The notes under the pieces were generated by a model. It was not told where the DNA came from and did no database searches. It was given only the letters and a program-made list of their open reading frames with translations. Shown here one piece after another: positions 1 to 11,290 of a stretch of DNA of 64,000 nucleotides. Position numbers and translations under genes: made by a program. Origin of the DNA: Cryptomeria japonica (taxonomy: Eukaryota > Streptophyta > Pinopsida > Cupressales > Cupressaceae); NCBI RefSeq assembly GCF_030272615.1, contig NC_081414.1:334351427-334415426 (forward strand), in the 5' to 3' direction. Within the stretch, counting starts at the first letter, position 1. Each line of letters opens with the position of its first letter.

Positions 1-795
1 GTTATATTTTAAATGAATATCTATAATCTAGATAATATTAAGTACTAATTTTTATTTACATGGTCTATTTAACAGTTGATGACCGAGGAGGAGTTGAGAT
101 AGATTTAGGAGGGCACCTTGTCGGCCATTTCATTTGGCCTTGATAGCTTGACGGTACATATATTATTGCACCTAGTCATTTGTATTTTATTGTACATACA
201 TGCTCATCATTTATATTAGTATTAATTAGGTTATGTAGTAACTTGCATGTATATCTTATTTTGCTCTTGTAGGGCACAAGCAACACGAGCGCGGGGTAGT
301 GTGATTTAGGATCTGGTAGTGCATTTGGAGACAAGGGAAAGGTATTTGAATGCAAATATGATTGTATGAATAGTTTAAATAACTTATAGTGATTATACAC
401 ATCTAGACATAGATTGATAGTTTCATATACTTGTTGTGTATATATACAAAGAATTCTTGGCTTCACTTCCTTGATCACTACACCTAGTATACCTGAAGAA
501 GAAGAAGAGATTCCTTGAGTAGATGTGTGCTTATTTTATTTTGTGATTAGTAGATATAATTTGTTATTATCAGTGACAATTATATGCTAACTTGTATCAA
601 TGTCATGTTTCTGAACATATGTAGGTTGTGTATGAAAATATTCAAAACACACCTCCTCTACCGAAGACATACATCAAGAGTCCTGCAAAGTCACAGAGAA
701 AACGTGGAGATGAGGTAAACATGAATAGTTCAATTTTAGTTCATTTTTATGTTAACTTTTTGAATGTGAATTATATAATATAACTAATATTAATT
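1..795 (+). other. Unassigned AT-rich region with exon-like scraps
   Basis: No convincing gene. Three short stretches look exon-like on the + strand: about 78-146 (open frame ending at a TGA), about 273-342 (preceded by TTGTAG, followed by GTATTTG) and about 624-715 (preceded by ATATGTAG, followed by GTAAAC; basic, with lysines and arginines near its end). The middle stretch contains a stop in the matching frame, so any gene is decayed or misread. The tail of a transposon gene is one possibility. I do not recognise a family. Confidence 0.2.
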
Positions 796-796
796 G

Positions 797-2880
797 TGGA
801 TTGTTTTTCGGTTGGCAAAAAAATCGTCAGTCTCACCCAATTGAATGTTGTCGCATGGCCAATTTCTCTTTCAGCTCGTCGCGATGATGAACCATCAACT
901 CCGACATGTCTAGTTAGGCATTATTACCCTATGCATGCTCCTATTCCCCCCCCACCCACTCGATCAAATGCTCAAGGTCATACCCTACTGGTGTCATCCC
1001 TTGAGTGCCCTAAGTGCTAAAAATTGTCAAACTTTGACGGGCCCTAACTCGGAATCCATGGCACTTGTGAATGATCCATTTGAACCTATGGGGCCAAGAG
1101 AGGGGTCCCTACAAAAGCCTATCTCATTTTTTCAATTTTCCCTACGATTTTATTAGGGTAGCAATTTTTCAATTGGCGAAAAAATCGTTAGTCTCACTCA
1201 ATCGAATGTTGTTGCATAGCCAATTTCTTGTTCAACTCATCGCAATGACGAACCGTCAGCTCCAACATGTCTAGTTAGGCATTATTACCCTATGCATGCT
1301 CCTATTTTTCCCCCCCACTCGATCGAACGCTCGGGGTCATACCCTACTAGTGTCGTCCCTTGAGCACCCCAAGTGCTAAAAATTGTCAAACTTTGACGGG
1401 CCCTAACTCAAAATCTGTGGCACCTGTGAATAATCTGTTTGAAACTATCGGGCCATAAGAGGGGTCCCTACAAATTCCTATCTCAGTTTTTGAAGTTGCC
1501 CTACGGTTTTATTAGGGAAGCAATTTTTTGGTTGGCAAAAAAATTGTCAGTCTCACTCAATCGAATGTTGTCACGTGGCCAATTTCTCGTTCAGCTCATC
1601 GCAATGATGAATCATCAGCTCTGACATGTCCATTTAGGCATTATTACCCTATGCATGCTCCTATTCCTCCCCCCCCCCCACTCGATCGAACGCTGGGGGT
1701 CATACCCTACCAGCGTCGTCCCTTGAGCGCCCTAAGTGCTAAAAATTGTCAAACTTTGATGGGCCCTAACTTGGAATCCGTGGCACCTGTGAATGATCCA
1801 TTTGAACCTACGGGGCCATGCAAGGGGTCCCTACAAAAGCCTATCTCAGTTTTTCAAGTTGCCCTAAAGTTTTATTAGGGCAACAATTTTTCGGTTGGCA
1901 AAAAAATCGTCAGTCTCACTCAATCGAATGTTGTCGCGTGGCCAATTTCTCATTCTACTCATCGCGATGATGACTCGTCAACTCTGACTTGTCTAGTTAG
2001 GCATTATTACCCTATGCATGCTCCTATTTTTCCCCCCCACTTGATCGAACACTCGGGGTCATACCCTACCAGCATCGTCCCTTGAGTGCCCTAAGTGCTA
2101 AAAATTGTCAAACTTTGACAGGTCCTAACTCAGAATCTGTGGCACCTGCTAATGATCTGTTTGAACCTATGGGACCATGAGAGGGGTCCCTACAAAAGCC
2201 TATCTTGGTTTTTCAAGTTTCCCTATGGTTTTATTAAGGCAGCAATTTTTCGATTGGCGAAAAAACCATCAGTCTCACTCAATCGAATGTTGTCGCATGG
2301 CCAATTTCTTGTTCATCTCATCGCGATGATGAACCATCAGCTCTGATATATCCAGTTAGGCATTATTACCCTATGCATGCTCCTATTTCCCCTCCCCCCA
2401 CTCGATCGAACGCTCGGGGTCATACCCTACTGACATCGTCCCTTGAGCGCCCTAAGTGCTAAAAATTGTCAAACTTTGACGGGCCCTAACTCGAAATCCA
2501 TGGCACTTGCGAATGATATGTTTGAACCTATGGGGCCATGAGAGGGGTCCCTACAAAATCCTATCTCAGTTTTTCAAGTTGCCCTACGGTTTTATTAGGG
2601 CAGCAATTTTTCGATTGGCAAAAAAATCATCAATCTCACTCAATCGAATGTTGTCGCATGGCCAATTTCTCGTTCTTCTTGTCGCGATGACAAACCATCA
2701 GCTCTGACATGTCTAGTTAGGCATTATTACCCTATGCATGCTCCTATTCCCCCCCCCCCCCCAACTCAATCGAATGCTCAGGGTCATACCCTACCGGCGT
2801 CGTCCCTTGAGCGTCCTAAGTGCTAAAAATTGTCAAACTTTGATGGGCCCTAACTCAGAATCCGTGGCACCTGCAAATGA
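797..2880. repeat. ~360-bp tandem repeat, about 5.8 copies
   Basis: The anchor ATTATTACCCTATGCATGC recurs with its TTATTACCC part at 921, 1282, 1641, 2004, 2363 and 2724, giving spacings of 361, 359, 363, 359 and 361 bases. Each unit starts near an ATTTTTCGGTTGGC-like segment, carries a poly-C run of variable length, then CCTAAGTGCTAAAAATTGTC and GTCAAACTTTGAC, and closes with a GGGGTCCCTACAAA block. Copies differ by scattered substitutions, so this is an old satellite-like array. The last copy stops in unique AT-rich DNA near 2880. Short open frames inside it repeat from unit to unit and are by-products. Confidence 0.95.
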
Positions 2881-3650
2881 TTCAATTATATATAAACTAG
2901 CATTACACTGTAGACACATAATGATCATCAATATTTCCATGTATTATATACACATAATTACCATTACACTTGCACGTGACATCCATGAAGGGCTATGCAA
3001 ACATGATTTTTTTTTCATTATCAATACAACTACACCAATGTACTCATGTACAGATACATGGACATTATCATCAATATAACTAAACTAATTTGCTCATGGA
3101 CATTGTATATCATCATAACAATGTTACATCAATTCACATCCATATACAAATACAACATCCCACTTCATCTGATCAAACATTCTCATGTCCTAAGAGAAAA
3201 GCTTACGTACAGCAATGCCTACATATAAATGAAGACCAAGATAAGTAGCCCTTTTTATGTGGAATGAATATGCTACAAGAAACAAATTCTAACACTTAAT
3301 ACAAATTAGTTTGACAAATTATAAATAGATCATTTGAAACATTTTTAAGACGTACAAGATTGTATAATTATGAAACTTACCAATTTCTCTGCAAAGTATA
3401 CAAGCATAACTTTCAAGAAAGACGCATGTCGATTAAAGCCCTTCTCACTGCATTTCTTTGCATGGCTGAAGACGATGGTAGATATGGTCATTTCTAAATA
3501 GCAATACATTCACTTGAATTAATGTTTATGCACAAAATTTTATCTCATTAATGCACAAAGGAATATGTACCATCACCAAGAGAGGGTCTTGTCAACGGTG
3601 AATGATCTAGCATGAACCTGTATTTTTAAGAATTGTTAGTCTACACATAA
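2881..3650. other. AT-rich DNA, nothing recognised
   Basis: Directly follows the 360-bp array. I see no coding signature, no RNA gene and no repeat with clear periodicity. Confidence 0.5.
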
Positions 3651-3654
3651 AATG

Positions 3655-4080
3655 CATGGATGAACATAAAGGCTTTATGATAATCACTTCAACTGAAATA
3701 CATGATAATAAATGAAAAGGTGGGATTATATACCACAAAAATACGTCCCTTCGAATTATATCAACAGAACCCACTATGTTGACGCAAAAATCATAATGTG
3801 ATATTGTTGTATATCATCAAAAAAGACCTGAATGAGCATAAAGGTTTTGCGATAATTATATCATCAAAAATTGTCAAATAATGTTCTCTAATAACAAAAA
3901 TTGTAAAGTTCATCAAATGCATGATAATAAGTTGTGTTGCAAAAATACGTCCCTTCCGATTATATCGAATGTACCCGCTATGTGCATGCAAAAACCATGT
4001 TGCCAAAAAAAAACATTCATCAATAGACCTACATTTTGAACACATCCTTAATATACATGTAACAAACTTAAACATTAAGG
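3655..4080. repeat. Diverged ~213-bp tandem duplication
   Basis: ATACGTCCCTT occurs near 3741 and again near 3954, an offset of about 213. Around it the order CATAAAGG(C/T)TTT, GATAAT, ATGATAATAA, ATACGTCCC, TATATC, ATGCAAAAA is kept. A weaker third start may follow at about 4040. The duplication lies just past the 3' end of the transposase relic on the other strand and may be part of that element's end. Confidence 0.6.
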
Positions 4081-4143
4081 TTTAATGATCATTGTTTGAA
4101 ATGAAATGCATGATAAAAAAAATAAGGCACCATTAAAGACCTA

Positions 4144-5070
4144 CTACTCAAATGTGCCTGAAGGGTCATCTCTTTGCTTAAGAGTATCCAGTATTGCTTC
4201 ATGATCAGTAGTAGTCACTGTCCATAGCTCTTTGGTCTTCGATTTTTCTTGATGCTTCAATAACTTGACATTTGTAGCTATAATAAGGTGTGAATACATT
4301 ATAATGGTTTTGTGTCTCTCATAGTCTTCAAATGCAAGTATGCCATTCTTTCTAATCATGTATGTTCGCAACCAAGTTCCCACAACAACAACTGAACCTG
4401 TAGGATATGTGAACTTGTCATCATCTATCACTGGTTGTGTTAGCTTTTGTTTTCCTTGTACACATCGTGTCAACCAATATTTTGATCTCTCTTCATTCCC
4501 TTGTGGTGTGACAACTGCAAAAATATGTCATGGTTGTACAAGATCTGATAGACGGTCATACTCAAGTGAACTTTCCATGCCATTGTCTGACAAGGATATT
4601 GTTTGATATAAAGGAGTTAGATAGTGGGGAACCCATGTATTAACCCACTCACTTGACTCGCATTGATCCTGATCACACTGAACACAACTTTGACAAAAAC
4701 AAGCCAACGCTCATGTCCAAATGGTCTATGTACTTGCATCTAAGATGAGAAATGAATGCATCTTTGAAGAATCTTTAATTGTTTGACAATCCAGTCTATC
4801 TCCCATTGTTCCCTTCTCAACCAACCAAAAGAATCTAGTCACTACTGAATCAAGAGTACCTCCATGTGACAATGTTGAACTACACCAATCAACAATAGAA
4901 TGTGCATCAGATAAATTTGCACCTGAAATCCTCAATTTCTCCTTAACTAGAGCTCTCTTCAAACATGCACCTGCTCCATCATGCTCTCCCTTCCCATGCC
5001 CTGCCTCAAAAAAACACCAAATATGAGGTATACACCTCTCTACATGTATTCTACTCAACCAATAAAACAT
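4144..5070 (-). pseudogene. Transposase relic, C-terminal part
   Basis: The segment at 5070-4726 carries FFEAGHGKGEHDGAGACLKR, a Gly/His-rich block that in this family follows the core and supplies the last acidic residue. A shifted frame (about 4725-4470) has a cysteine cluster (CVQCDQDQC) and then FAVVTPQGNEERSKYWLTRC. This runs into the last open segment (4473-4144), which has FTYPTGSVVVVGTWLR, a short beta-rich domain I cannot name. The stop is just before 4144. At least two frame breaks lie in this part, so no full-length product can be made. Confidence 0.5.
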
Positions 5071-5111
5071 ATGGGCATTCTTGAATTGACCCGTACAACT
5101 ATCTAACCATA

Positions 5112-6200
5112 TTATATGTCAATCAATTGCAATATCTTTCTCATGCAAGAACTCAAAAAATTCTCGAAAGAATGTTGTACATACTGGGAGGAGTGTGATC
5201 TATCATCACTCATATAAAAATGATACTCCCAGATTATCTTCCTGTCCTCTTCTGTACTATTAGGAGCATGTCTATATGTAATGTGAACAAAAATAGCAAT
5301 CTGGACTGAATTGTAGTATTGAGACTGTACCTCATTCTGTGGTTGCAATGTATAGTTATCTACAAAATCAACCACCAATACAATAGTGCCAATCGGGAAA
5401 GAGTTCTTACACATCCTGAACTGTTGATCCAACCACTGAGACCTATGGGTGTGCCTTGCATACTTGTAGAAAAGATTTTCCTTAAAATCCAAAATAAAAT
5501 CAGCAATACTCACTTCTCTTGAGACTAATTCGCATCTAGAACCTTCACCTCCACTCTTCAAAGTATATTTCACTATCTCATATCTTTTTTTATCAACATA
5601 ATTCTTTCCAAACTCGTGTTCACTGCCCTCATGAAAACATGAAACAAACTTTGACAACCCACCACATTCTGAGTACTTCTCATTCAAACAATCATTTCTA
5701 TAGAAATAGCAGTCATCTTCTCTAGGGCATAAAAATAGATCTTGCAAGTCTCTTGATGATCTCAAAAATTGCATTGCACCACACTCCTGCAACATCTCAT
5801 TAGTATGCATTGTAGAATGAATATTACATAAAAGTTCATGGTACATTGAAAACTCCACATGGTACTTGCAACAAAAAGTATTGTGAATCTTAAGAGGAAC
5901 ACAATAAAATGGTTTCAAATATTCAAAGGCCCTTTGTGATATTTGCAAAGTTGGATGTAATTCACAAAAAAATTGTACAACATTGTTTGGCTTGATTCCA
6001 AGAAATGTTTGGGATGCGGTGTGCGGTCTCAGTTGTCGATTCTTAATTTGAAAACATCCTTTACATTGGGTGACACTCTAGAATTAGAGTGCCAAAATTG
6101 TTGAATCTCCTCCTTCACATTGTCAGTCAAATTTCTATCAACACGTGGAAGCCTCCCACCAAAAGCCCACATATCTTGTTGAAGTGGATCGTCAAGTCTT
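5112..6200 (-). pseudogene. Transposase relic, Cys-rich segment and DDE-like core
   Basis: From about 6200 to 5950 the frame reads WAFGGRLPRVDRNLTDNVKE, then a shifted frame with RTPHPKHFLGIKPNN. A 278-residue open segment (5948-5112) continues with QISQRAFEYLKPFY and a CCKYHVEF cysteine/histidine motif. Next come several further cysteines, then FPIGTIVLVVDFVDNYTLQP, where the first D is a candidate catalytic residue, and later YHFYMSDDRSHSSQYVQH with a second acidic pair. The ISQRxFExLKPF...CCxYH order matches what I remember of the family. The segment ends at a stop before the next block, so the protein is broken. Confidence 0.55.
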
Positions 6201-6501
6201 TATCTTCGTGCAAGTGCTCTATCCAAAGTTTTATGGTTTATGTTAAAATCAACACAAGTTTGTCTCATTTGACAAGCCTTCCTCAATTGATGGCTTACTA
6301 AGGAGGTTGTAATCACTCTTCGAGCGGCTCTCTTATCTCTTTCTTTGGTATTCTTTCCAATAGAATTGAGAGTGTCAAATAGAATTTTTGCAATAATAGA
6401 ATTTCTCTCCATCTTCTTGTTCATATGAATCTTCAATTTGTTTAGCAATGGTCTTATCTTTATCATCTTTAGCAATTGAACAAAGAGTTGGCATTGCTCA
6501 G

Positions 6502-7041
6502 TCAATTTCTTATTGCTAATGGTTGAAAAAGTTGTGTAGCCCACAACCGAACGGTTCTTGTTGACCTCTTGCCTTCAAGATTCGCAATAATGTTCGTATC
6601 GACTTCAAATAACCATTTTGGGGTTCTTGAAGGTCTTGGATTTGGAATTTGTCTTTCATCCATGAGAGAGTCTTCATTTCTAAAGTAATTAGGTGTTACA
6701 TATGGTTCACTTGGTTGAGCAATTCCACCTTCAATGTCAAAGTTTTCCACATTTTCACCTCCTATGTCAAAATTTTCCACATGTTGAGCATTTTCATTAT
6801 CACTTTCAACATTTTCAACATTTTCAAAATTTTCACTTTCAAAATCTACATTTTCATTTTCAATAACTTGTGGCACATTTTCAAATTCAATTTCCTCTTC
6901 ACTTGAAGTAACATTAGCAATATTTAACATACCTTGTCTTCTCCTCCTATGACATTCTCTATCTCTTTCTCTATATACTTCAATTTGGTCATTTGAAAGT
7001 TTTATTTTGCATTTAGACTTCCAACGACTACTACTCCCCAT
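6502..7041 (-). pseudogene. Transposase relic, N-terminal acidic region
   Basis: Open segment starting at an internal Met (MGSSSRWKSKCKIKLSNDQ). An alternative start lies 24 codons upstream, at 7113. A short basic patch rich in Arg (RERDRECHRRRRQ) may be a nuclear-localisation or DNA-binding element. It is followed by a strongly acidic Asn/Glu/Val tract with repeated ENVE, NFDIG and FENVEN motifs, probably disordered. It ends near a TRTVRLWATQLF segment that overlaps the next open segment in another frame (6200-6544), so one frameshift separates them. That next segment is Lys/Arg-rich and ends NINHKTLDRALARR, which looks like a helix-turn-helix-type sequence. Confidence 0.5.
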
Positions 7042-7171
7042 TTCCCTCCACAGAGATGCTCCTACATGATTGACAATGTAAGATTTGACTTTAAGAATCT
7101 CCCAAAAGCACAAATTTATCTCAACCTATCTAAAAACCTGTGATCGTCAACAGAAAACAAAATATGTGGAC

Positions 7172-7204
7172 TGTGGGCCATTGGAATCCACAAAATGGCC
7201 CACA
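7172..7204. repeat. Perfect 11-bp inverted repeat (stem-loop)
   Basis: TGTGGGCCATT (7172-7182) and AATGGCCCACA (7194-7204) are exact reverse complements with an 11-base loop. It lies between the transposase start and the palindrome cluster of element A and could be a subterminal transposase-binding site. Confidence 0.8.
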
Positions 7205-7410
7205 AGGCTCTTTTTTATGTACATTAAAATCGGATATCCGATTTTATTGGATATTTGATTTTATCGGATATCTGATTTTAATGTATAAATTTGTGGTCCC
7301 CAAAAATTTTCCCATTGCCGCCTTTTTTTTACTGAACTTTCACATTAATGGAAATGGCAGAAATCGAATATCTAATTAAATCTGATATCAGATTTTATGA
7401 GTCATATTTT

Positions 7411-7434
7411 AGAGAGATAGAGAGAAAGGAGGAG

Positions 7435-7472
<38 letters not shown>

Positions 7473-7519
7473 GAGGAGAGGGAGAGAGAGAGGGGGAGAG
7501 AGAGAGGGGGAGAGAGAGG
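7411..7519 (+). repeat. GA-rich tract (left purine arm of element A)
   Basis: Almost pure A/G, including a run of AG dinucleotides near 7440-7470. It pairs in composition with the CT tract at 8567-8720 on the other side of the satellite. Confidence 0.95.
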
Positions 7520-7520
7520 C

Positions 7521-8566
7521 ATCATATGGTGTCCTAGGACAACATATGACCCCTTATGACACCATATGGTGTCATTACGGGCCATATGGTGTCCATAGGT
7601 GTCATATGGTGTCCTAGGACACCATATGACCCCTTAAGACACCAAATTGTGTCGTTATGGGTCATATGGTGTTCTGAGGGGTCATATTGTGTCCTACAAC
7701 TCCTTAGGACACCATATGACTCATAACGACACAATTTGGTGTCTTAAGGGGTCATATGGTGTCCTAAGGGGTCATATGGTGTCATAAGGGGTCCTAAGAC
7801 CCCTTAGGACACCATATGACCCCTAACGACACCATATGGTGTCATAAGGGGTCCTATGGTTTCCTATGACCCCTTAAGACACCATATGACCCATAACAAC
7901 ACAATTTGGTGTCTTAAGGGATCATATGGTGTCCTAGGACACCATATGATGCCTATGGACACCATATGACCCCTAACAACACCATATGGTGTCATAAGGG
8001 GTCATATGTTGTCCTTAGGGGTCATATGGTGTCCCATGAACCCTTATGACCCGTTATGACACCATATTGGGTCACTTTGGGTCCTATGGTGTCCTAAGGG
8101 GTCATATTGTGTCCTACGACCCCTTAGGACACCATATGACCCCTTAAGACACCATATTTGGTCGTTATGGGTCATATTATGTCCTAGTGGGTCATATTGT
8201 GTCATATGACCCCTTTAAGACATCATATGACCCCTTAGGACACCATATGACCCCTAATGACACCATATTGGGTCGTTTTGGGTCATATTGTGTCCTAAGG
8301 GGTCATATTGTGTCCTACGACCCCTTAGGACACCATATGACCTATAACGACACAATTTGGTGTCTTAAGGGGTCATATGGTGTCCTAGGACACCATATGA
8401 TGTCTATGGACACCATATGACCCCTAACAACACCATATGGTGTCATAAGGGATAGTATGTTGTCCTTAGGGGTCATATGGTGTCCCATGAACCCTATGAC
8501 CATTTAGGACACCAAACAACCCATTATGACACCATATTGGGTCGCTTTGGATCTTATGGTGTCTTA
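7521..8566. repeat. 20-bp satellite (GGGGTCATATGGTGTCCTAA), mixed orientation
   Basis: The unit is built on CATATGG-TGTCCTAA-GGGGTC. Unlike the copy in element B, the orientation flips often, producing palindromic junctions such as GGTGTCCTAGGACACC and many short potential cruciforms. Variants include an AATTTGGTGTCTTAA form. Open frames through it are repeat translations. Confidence 0.9.
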
Positions 8567-8643
8567 ATCCCTCTCTCTCCCCCTCTCCCCTAATCTCTCC
8601 ATCTATCTCTCTCTATCTCTCTTTATCTCTCTCTCTCCCTTCC

Positions 8644-8720
<77 letters not shown>
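8567..8720 (+). repeat. CT-rich tract (right pyrimidine arm of element A)
   Basis: Begins TCCCTCTCTCTCC after the last satellite unit and ends with about 70 bases of uninterrupted CT dinucleotide (about 8650-8717), then CCTAATATC. Confidence 0.95.
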
Positions 8721-8859
8721 AATATCATATACTAATTTATTTATAAATTTAATATATTAATAAACATTAGATTAATTATGGGCAAATTTAATTAGAGAAT
8801 TTACTTATTAAAATCGGATATCCGATTTTGTAGTCAAACTTTCAAATTTTGGCTCGGGA

Positions 8860-9400
8860 ATGCTTTGGTATTTGGCTTGGAAGTGACAAGCCTGGAAAGT
8901 CAATTGAAAAAACATGTTTTTCAGTATTCCTTGATTTTCCAGACTTTACACTGGTGGCTGACGACTTTTTTTGTAGCCAAAATTGATAAAAATGAAAAGG
9001 GTTTTTTAAGGACGTTCCCAGCTTTCCAACAATATAAGGCTTGTCTTATTTCAACTTTAATAAATAATTATTTATTTTCTAATTGAATTCTGACAATAGT
9101 CCTGATTGATAGACTGATTGAAAAACACTCATAACTTTCAAACGATATAACATTTTTGAATCTGAAACATGCATCACATCCTATGCTTCGTCTACTATAG
9201 GGAAAAATTAAATTTCATAAGGTTTTGACCAAGTTAAGGTGGTCAGACGTAGGAGTTTCTGAAATTCTGAAAAGCTGTAGTAAAAAACTCATAAATAATT
9301 ATCCCACATGCATCAGGGAGTCGAGTCGGTTCGTATTCAAATACATTGACACTCACATCCTTAGTGTCCAAGAGTAAACCTTTTTGGATCTCGGTTCGAT
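8860..9400. other. No feature recognised
   Basis: Unique-looking AT-rich DNA. An open frame of 73 codons (8865-9086) has no recognisable motif. Confidence 0.4.
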
Positions 9401-9404
9401 CTCG

Positions 9405-10060
9405 CTCCTGCAGTCGATCGCCGCTCCATCAGCGATCGGTGTAGCTTTCAAACAATAAAGTCTATCGCCCGATGATACCCGATCACCGAAGGCAACTCCA
9501 TCGGGTCATCGGTAAAACATGTAAGTTGTTACTCCGATCTCCGATAGACAAGAGCAGACCTCATCGGATCATCGGATCAAGCACTGCGAGGTTACTTCAA
9601 TCTTTGATAACAAAGAGCGATCTCATCGGCTCATCGGATCAAGCCCAAAAATGCTATCCCGATGAGCAAAGCACTCCAAGACAGAACAAGACAGACTTAT
9701 CGAGACTTCGGTGTAGCCTTCAGCATATTAACCCGATAGTCGATATCGACCCGATCGCCTAAGGCGACTTCATCGGGTATCATCTTAACTCCAGATCGAT
9801 ACCTCCGATAGCCAATGACAACCCGGACCACCTAAGATAGCTCCATCGGGTCATCAGCACAACTCTGATGCAGTCTTCCCAAAAACCCGAAGTTATCCTG
9901 ATGACCGAACTCAACTTCGTTGGGTCATCGGGATAACGTCAAACCTTCTTCTCCGAGCTCTGATGGAAGAGGATACATCAGCAAGAGTCATGCCGATAGA
10001 GCTCATAGATTTCCTTCATACTGTTTCATCGGTAAGAGTTAACCCGATCAATATGGACAA
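9405..10060. repeat. Degenerate CATCGG-rich repeats
   Basis: CATCGG(G/A/C)TCATCGG recurs at 9499, 9562 and 9623 (period ~62), then in more diverged form near 9771, 9845 and 9920. Segments such as CCGATCACCGAAGGCAACTC and CCGATCGCCTAAGGCGACTT are diverged copies of one unit. CCGATGA and TCATCGG are complementary, so the block has local hairpin potential. GC content is clearly higher than the surroundings. It may be part of an LTR. Confidence 0.6.
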
Positions 10061-10099
10061 TGGTCAAGTGAATTAGAGGCACATTTCCAACAAAAACCC

Positions 10100-10372
10100 T
10101 TGGTTTCTGTTGAAAGTTAAGGGATCCTTGATAAAACCCTTATGCTAGTGAAAGGCTTTGGCCTCCTCCCTTTTCAACTAGGTTTCATTGATATCTCTTT
10201 TTTGCTAGGTTGGTTTTAGGTTGTTGTTTATCTTTGATGTATCGTTACCAGCTGTCTGTTTTGGGAACTTCGGATCCTAGTAAACTCTGAGGGTTTCAGG
10301 TCCCTTCAAAACCTATTGTAAGGGGTTTCGGTTCCCCTCAAAACCTTTTTATCCTAATCAAAAACAACAATA
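10100..10372 (+). repeat. Possible LINE 3'-end fragment
   Basis: A pair of similar segments ends in TTCAAAACCTATTGTAA and CTCAAAACCTTTTTATCC, followed by TAATCAAAAACAA. This resembles, from memory, the 3' ends of plant LINEs, where a short GGGTTTCGGTTCCCCTC-like segment precedes the A-rich tail. Low certainty. Confidence 0.3.
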
Positions 10373-10859
10373 TGCCAAAAAATTAATGATCTATTAGATA
10401 ATTGCCTTGAGACTAAGAAAAATATTGCTTGTCGTTCTAGTTTAGTTGAACATGGTTGTGGAATGATCTTTGTAAGTGTAAATTCAAATATAGATTTTTT
10501 AATTGTTAGAATACAAAAAATGCTTTCCTTAATGTTCAATCTATATTAAAAGGTGTGTGATGTTGAAAGATAATATTTGCAATTTTATTATGTAAGGATT
10601 TGTTCTCCTTTAGTTAAACCTATGTACCAAGTCAATGGTACAAAACAAAAGACAAAAGACAAATACAATATTGTAATATGCTTAGAGTTTTGATGCAATT
10701 TTGATGACATATATGTTTTGATGTTCAAAGATTTCTTTTCACGGTTTCTCATTAAATCCTCAGTGAAAAAAATGAATTGGAGTTGGTCTCTTTATTTAAT
10801 ATCCTAAAACATAATTTGAAATACTTTATACTTTAATTATCTTATAATAAATATTTGAA

Positions 10860-11290
10860 AAGGATTGAAATGACTTTAAATTCGACTTGTTTTTCTTAAC
10901 TTAATGATAACTTCCATAATTTATGGAATCTACTTAGACTAATCGATTCATGATAATAAATGAATAAAATGTGATGTAAAACTAATATATAAAAAATCAA
11001 ATTAGAAACATATTATTTATCAATTTTGACATAAAATTATATTAATTTATACATTAATCATTACATGTAAAGGTAATCTTATAAAATAAACAAACTAACT
11101 ATTAAAAATGATTAAAATGACTTTAAAATTGATTTTTTTGAAAACTCAATGATAACATCCCTATTTTGTATAACCTACTTAGACTATTTGACTTATGATA
11201 ATAAACAAATAAAATGAAAGGTAAAACTAATCTATAAGAAATCAAATTAAAAATATAGTATCTATTAATTTTCACAGTTTTTAGCCAATG
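10860..11290. repeat. Diverged direct duplication upstream of the SWEET gene
   Basis: ATTGAAATGACTTTAAA near 10864 and ATTAAAATGACTTTAAA near 11110 start two related ~170-base segments (offset about 246). They share TGATAAC, CTACTTAGACTA, ATGATAATAAA, AAATAAAATG and AAATCAAATTA blocks in the same order. The second copy ends about 460 bases before the SWEET start codon. Confidence 0.6.

Larger units (their letters stand above)
4144..7041 (-). pseudogene. Degenerate DDE-like transposase gene (whole locus)
   Basis: Five collinear minus-strand open segments in different frames read as one former protein of roughly 900 residues, broken by frameshifts and stops. In order they give an acidic low-complexity N-terminus, a basic helix-rich segment, a Cys/His-rich segment followed by a DDE-like core, a glycine/histidine patch, and a C-terminal domain. 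From memory, the core resembles a widespread, little-characterised eukaryotic family with a (V/C)xDFxxNY first aspartate block, an SDDRSHxxxYV-type second block and an FFEAGHGKGxxDGxGAxxKR block. I take it as a cut-and-paste transposase relic. The family assignment is from pattern recognition only. The satellite-bearing element A begins just beyond its 5' end. Confidence 0.6.
7225..8859. mobile_element. Element A: palindrome-flanked satellite element (candidate)
   Basis: The left edge has a perfect palindrome, AAAATCGGATATCCGATTTT (7226-7245), then decayed copies to about 7400. The right edge has the same 20-mer at 8810-8829. In between the order is a GA tract, 1 kb of a 20-bp satellite, and a CT tract, so the two ends are complementary at low resolution. 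Just outside the right palindrome, TTTCAAATTTTGGCTCGGGA (8840-8859) matches 19 of 20 bases at the corresponding edge of element B (54879-54898). I infer one family of non-coding elements. True ends and a target-site duplication were not found. Confidence 0.5.

Noticed and set aside
797-2880. CRISPR-like or other direct-repeat immune array
   Set aside because: Units are head-to-tail with no unique spacers, and the DNA is clearly eukaryotic. The 62-bp and 20-bp repeats fail for the same reason.
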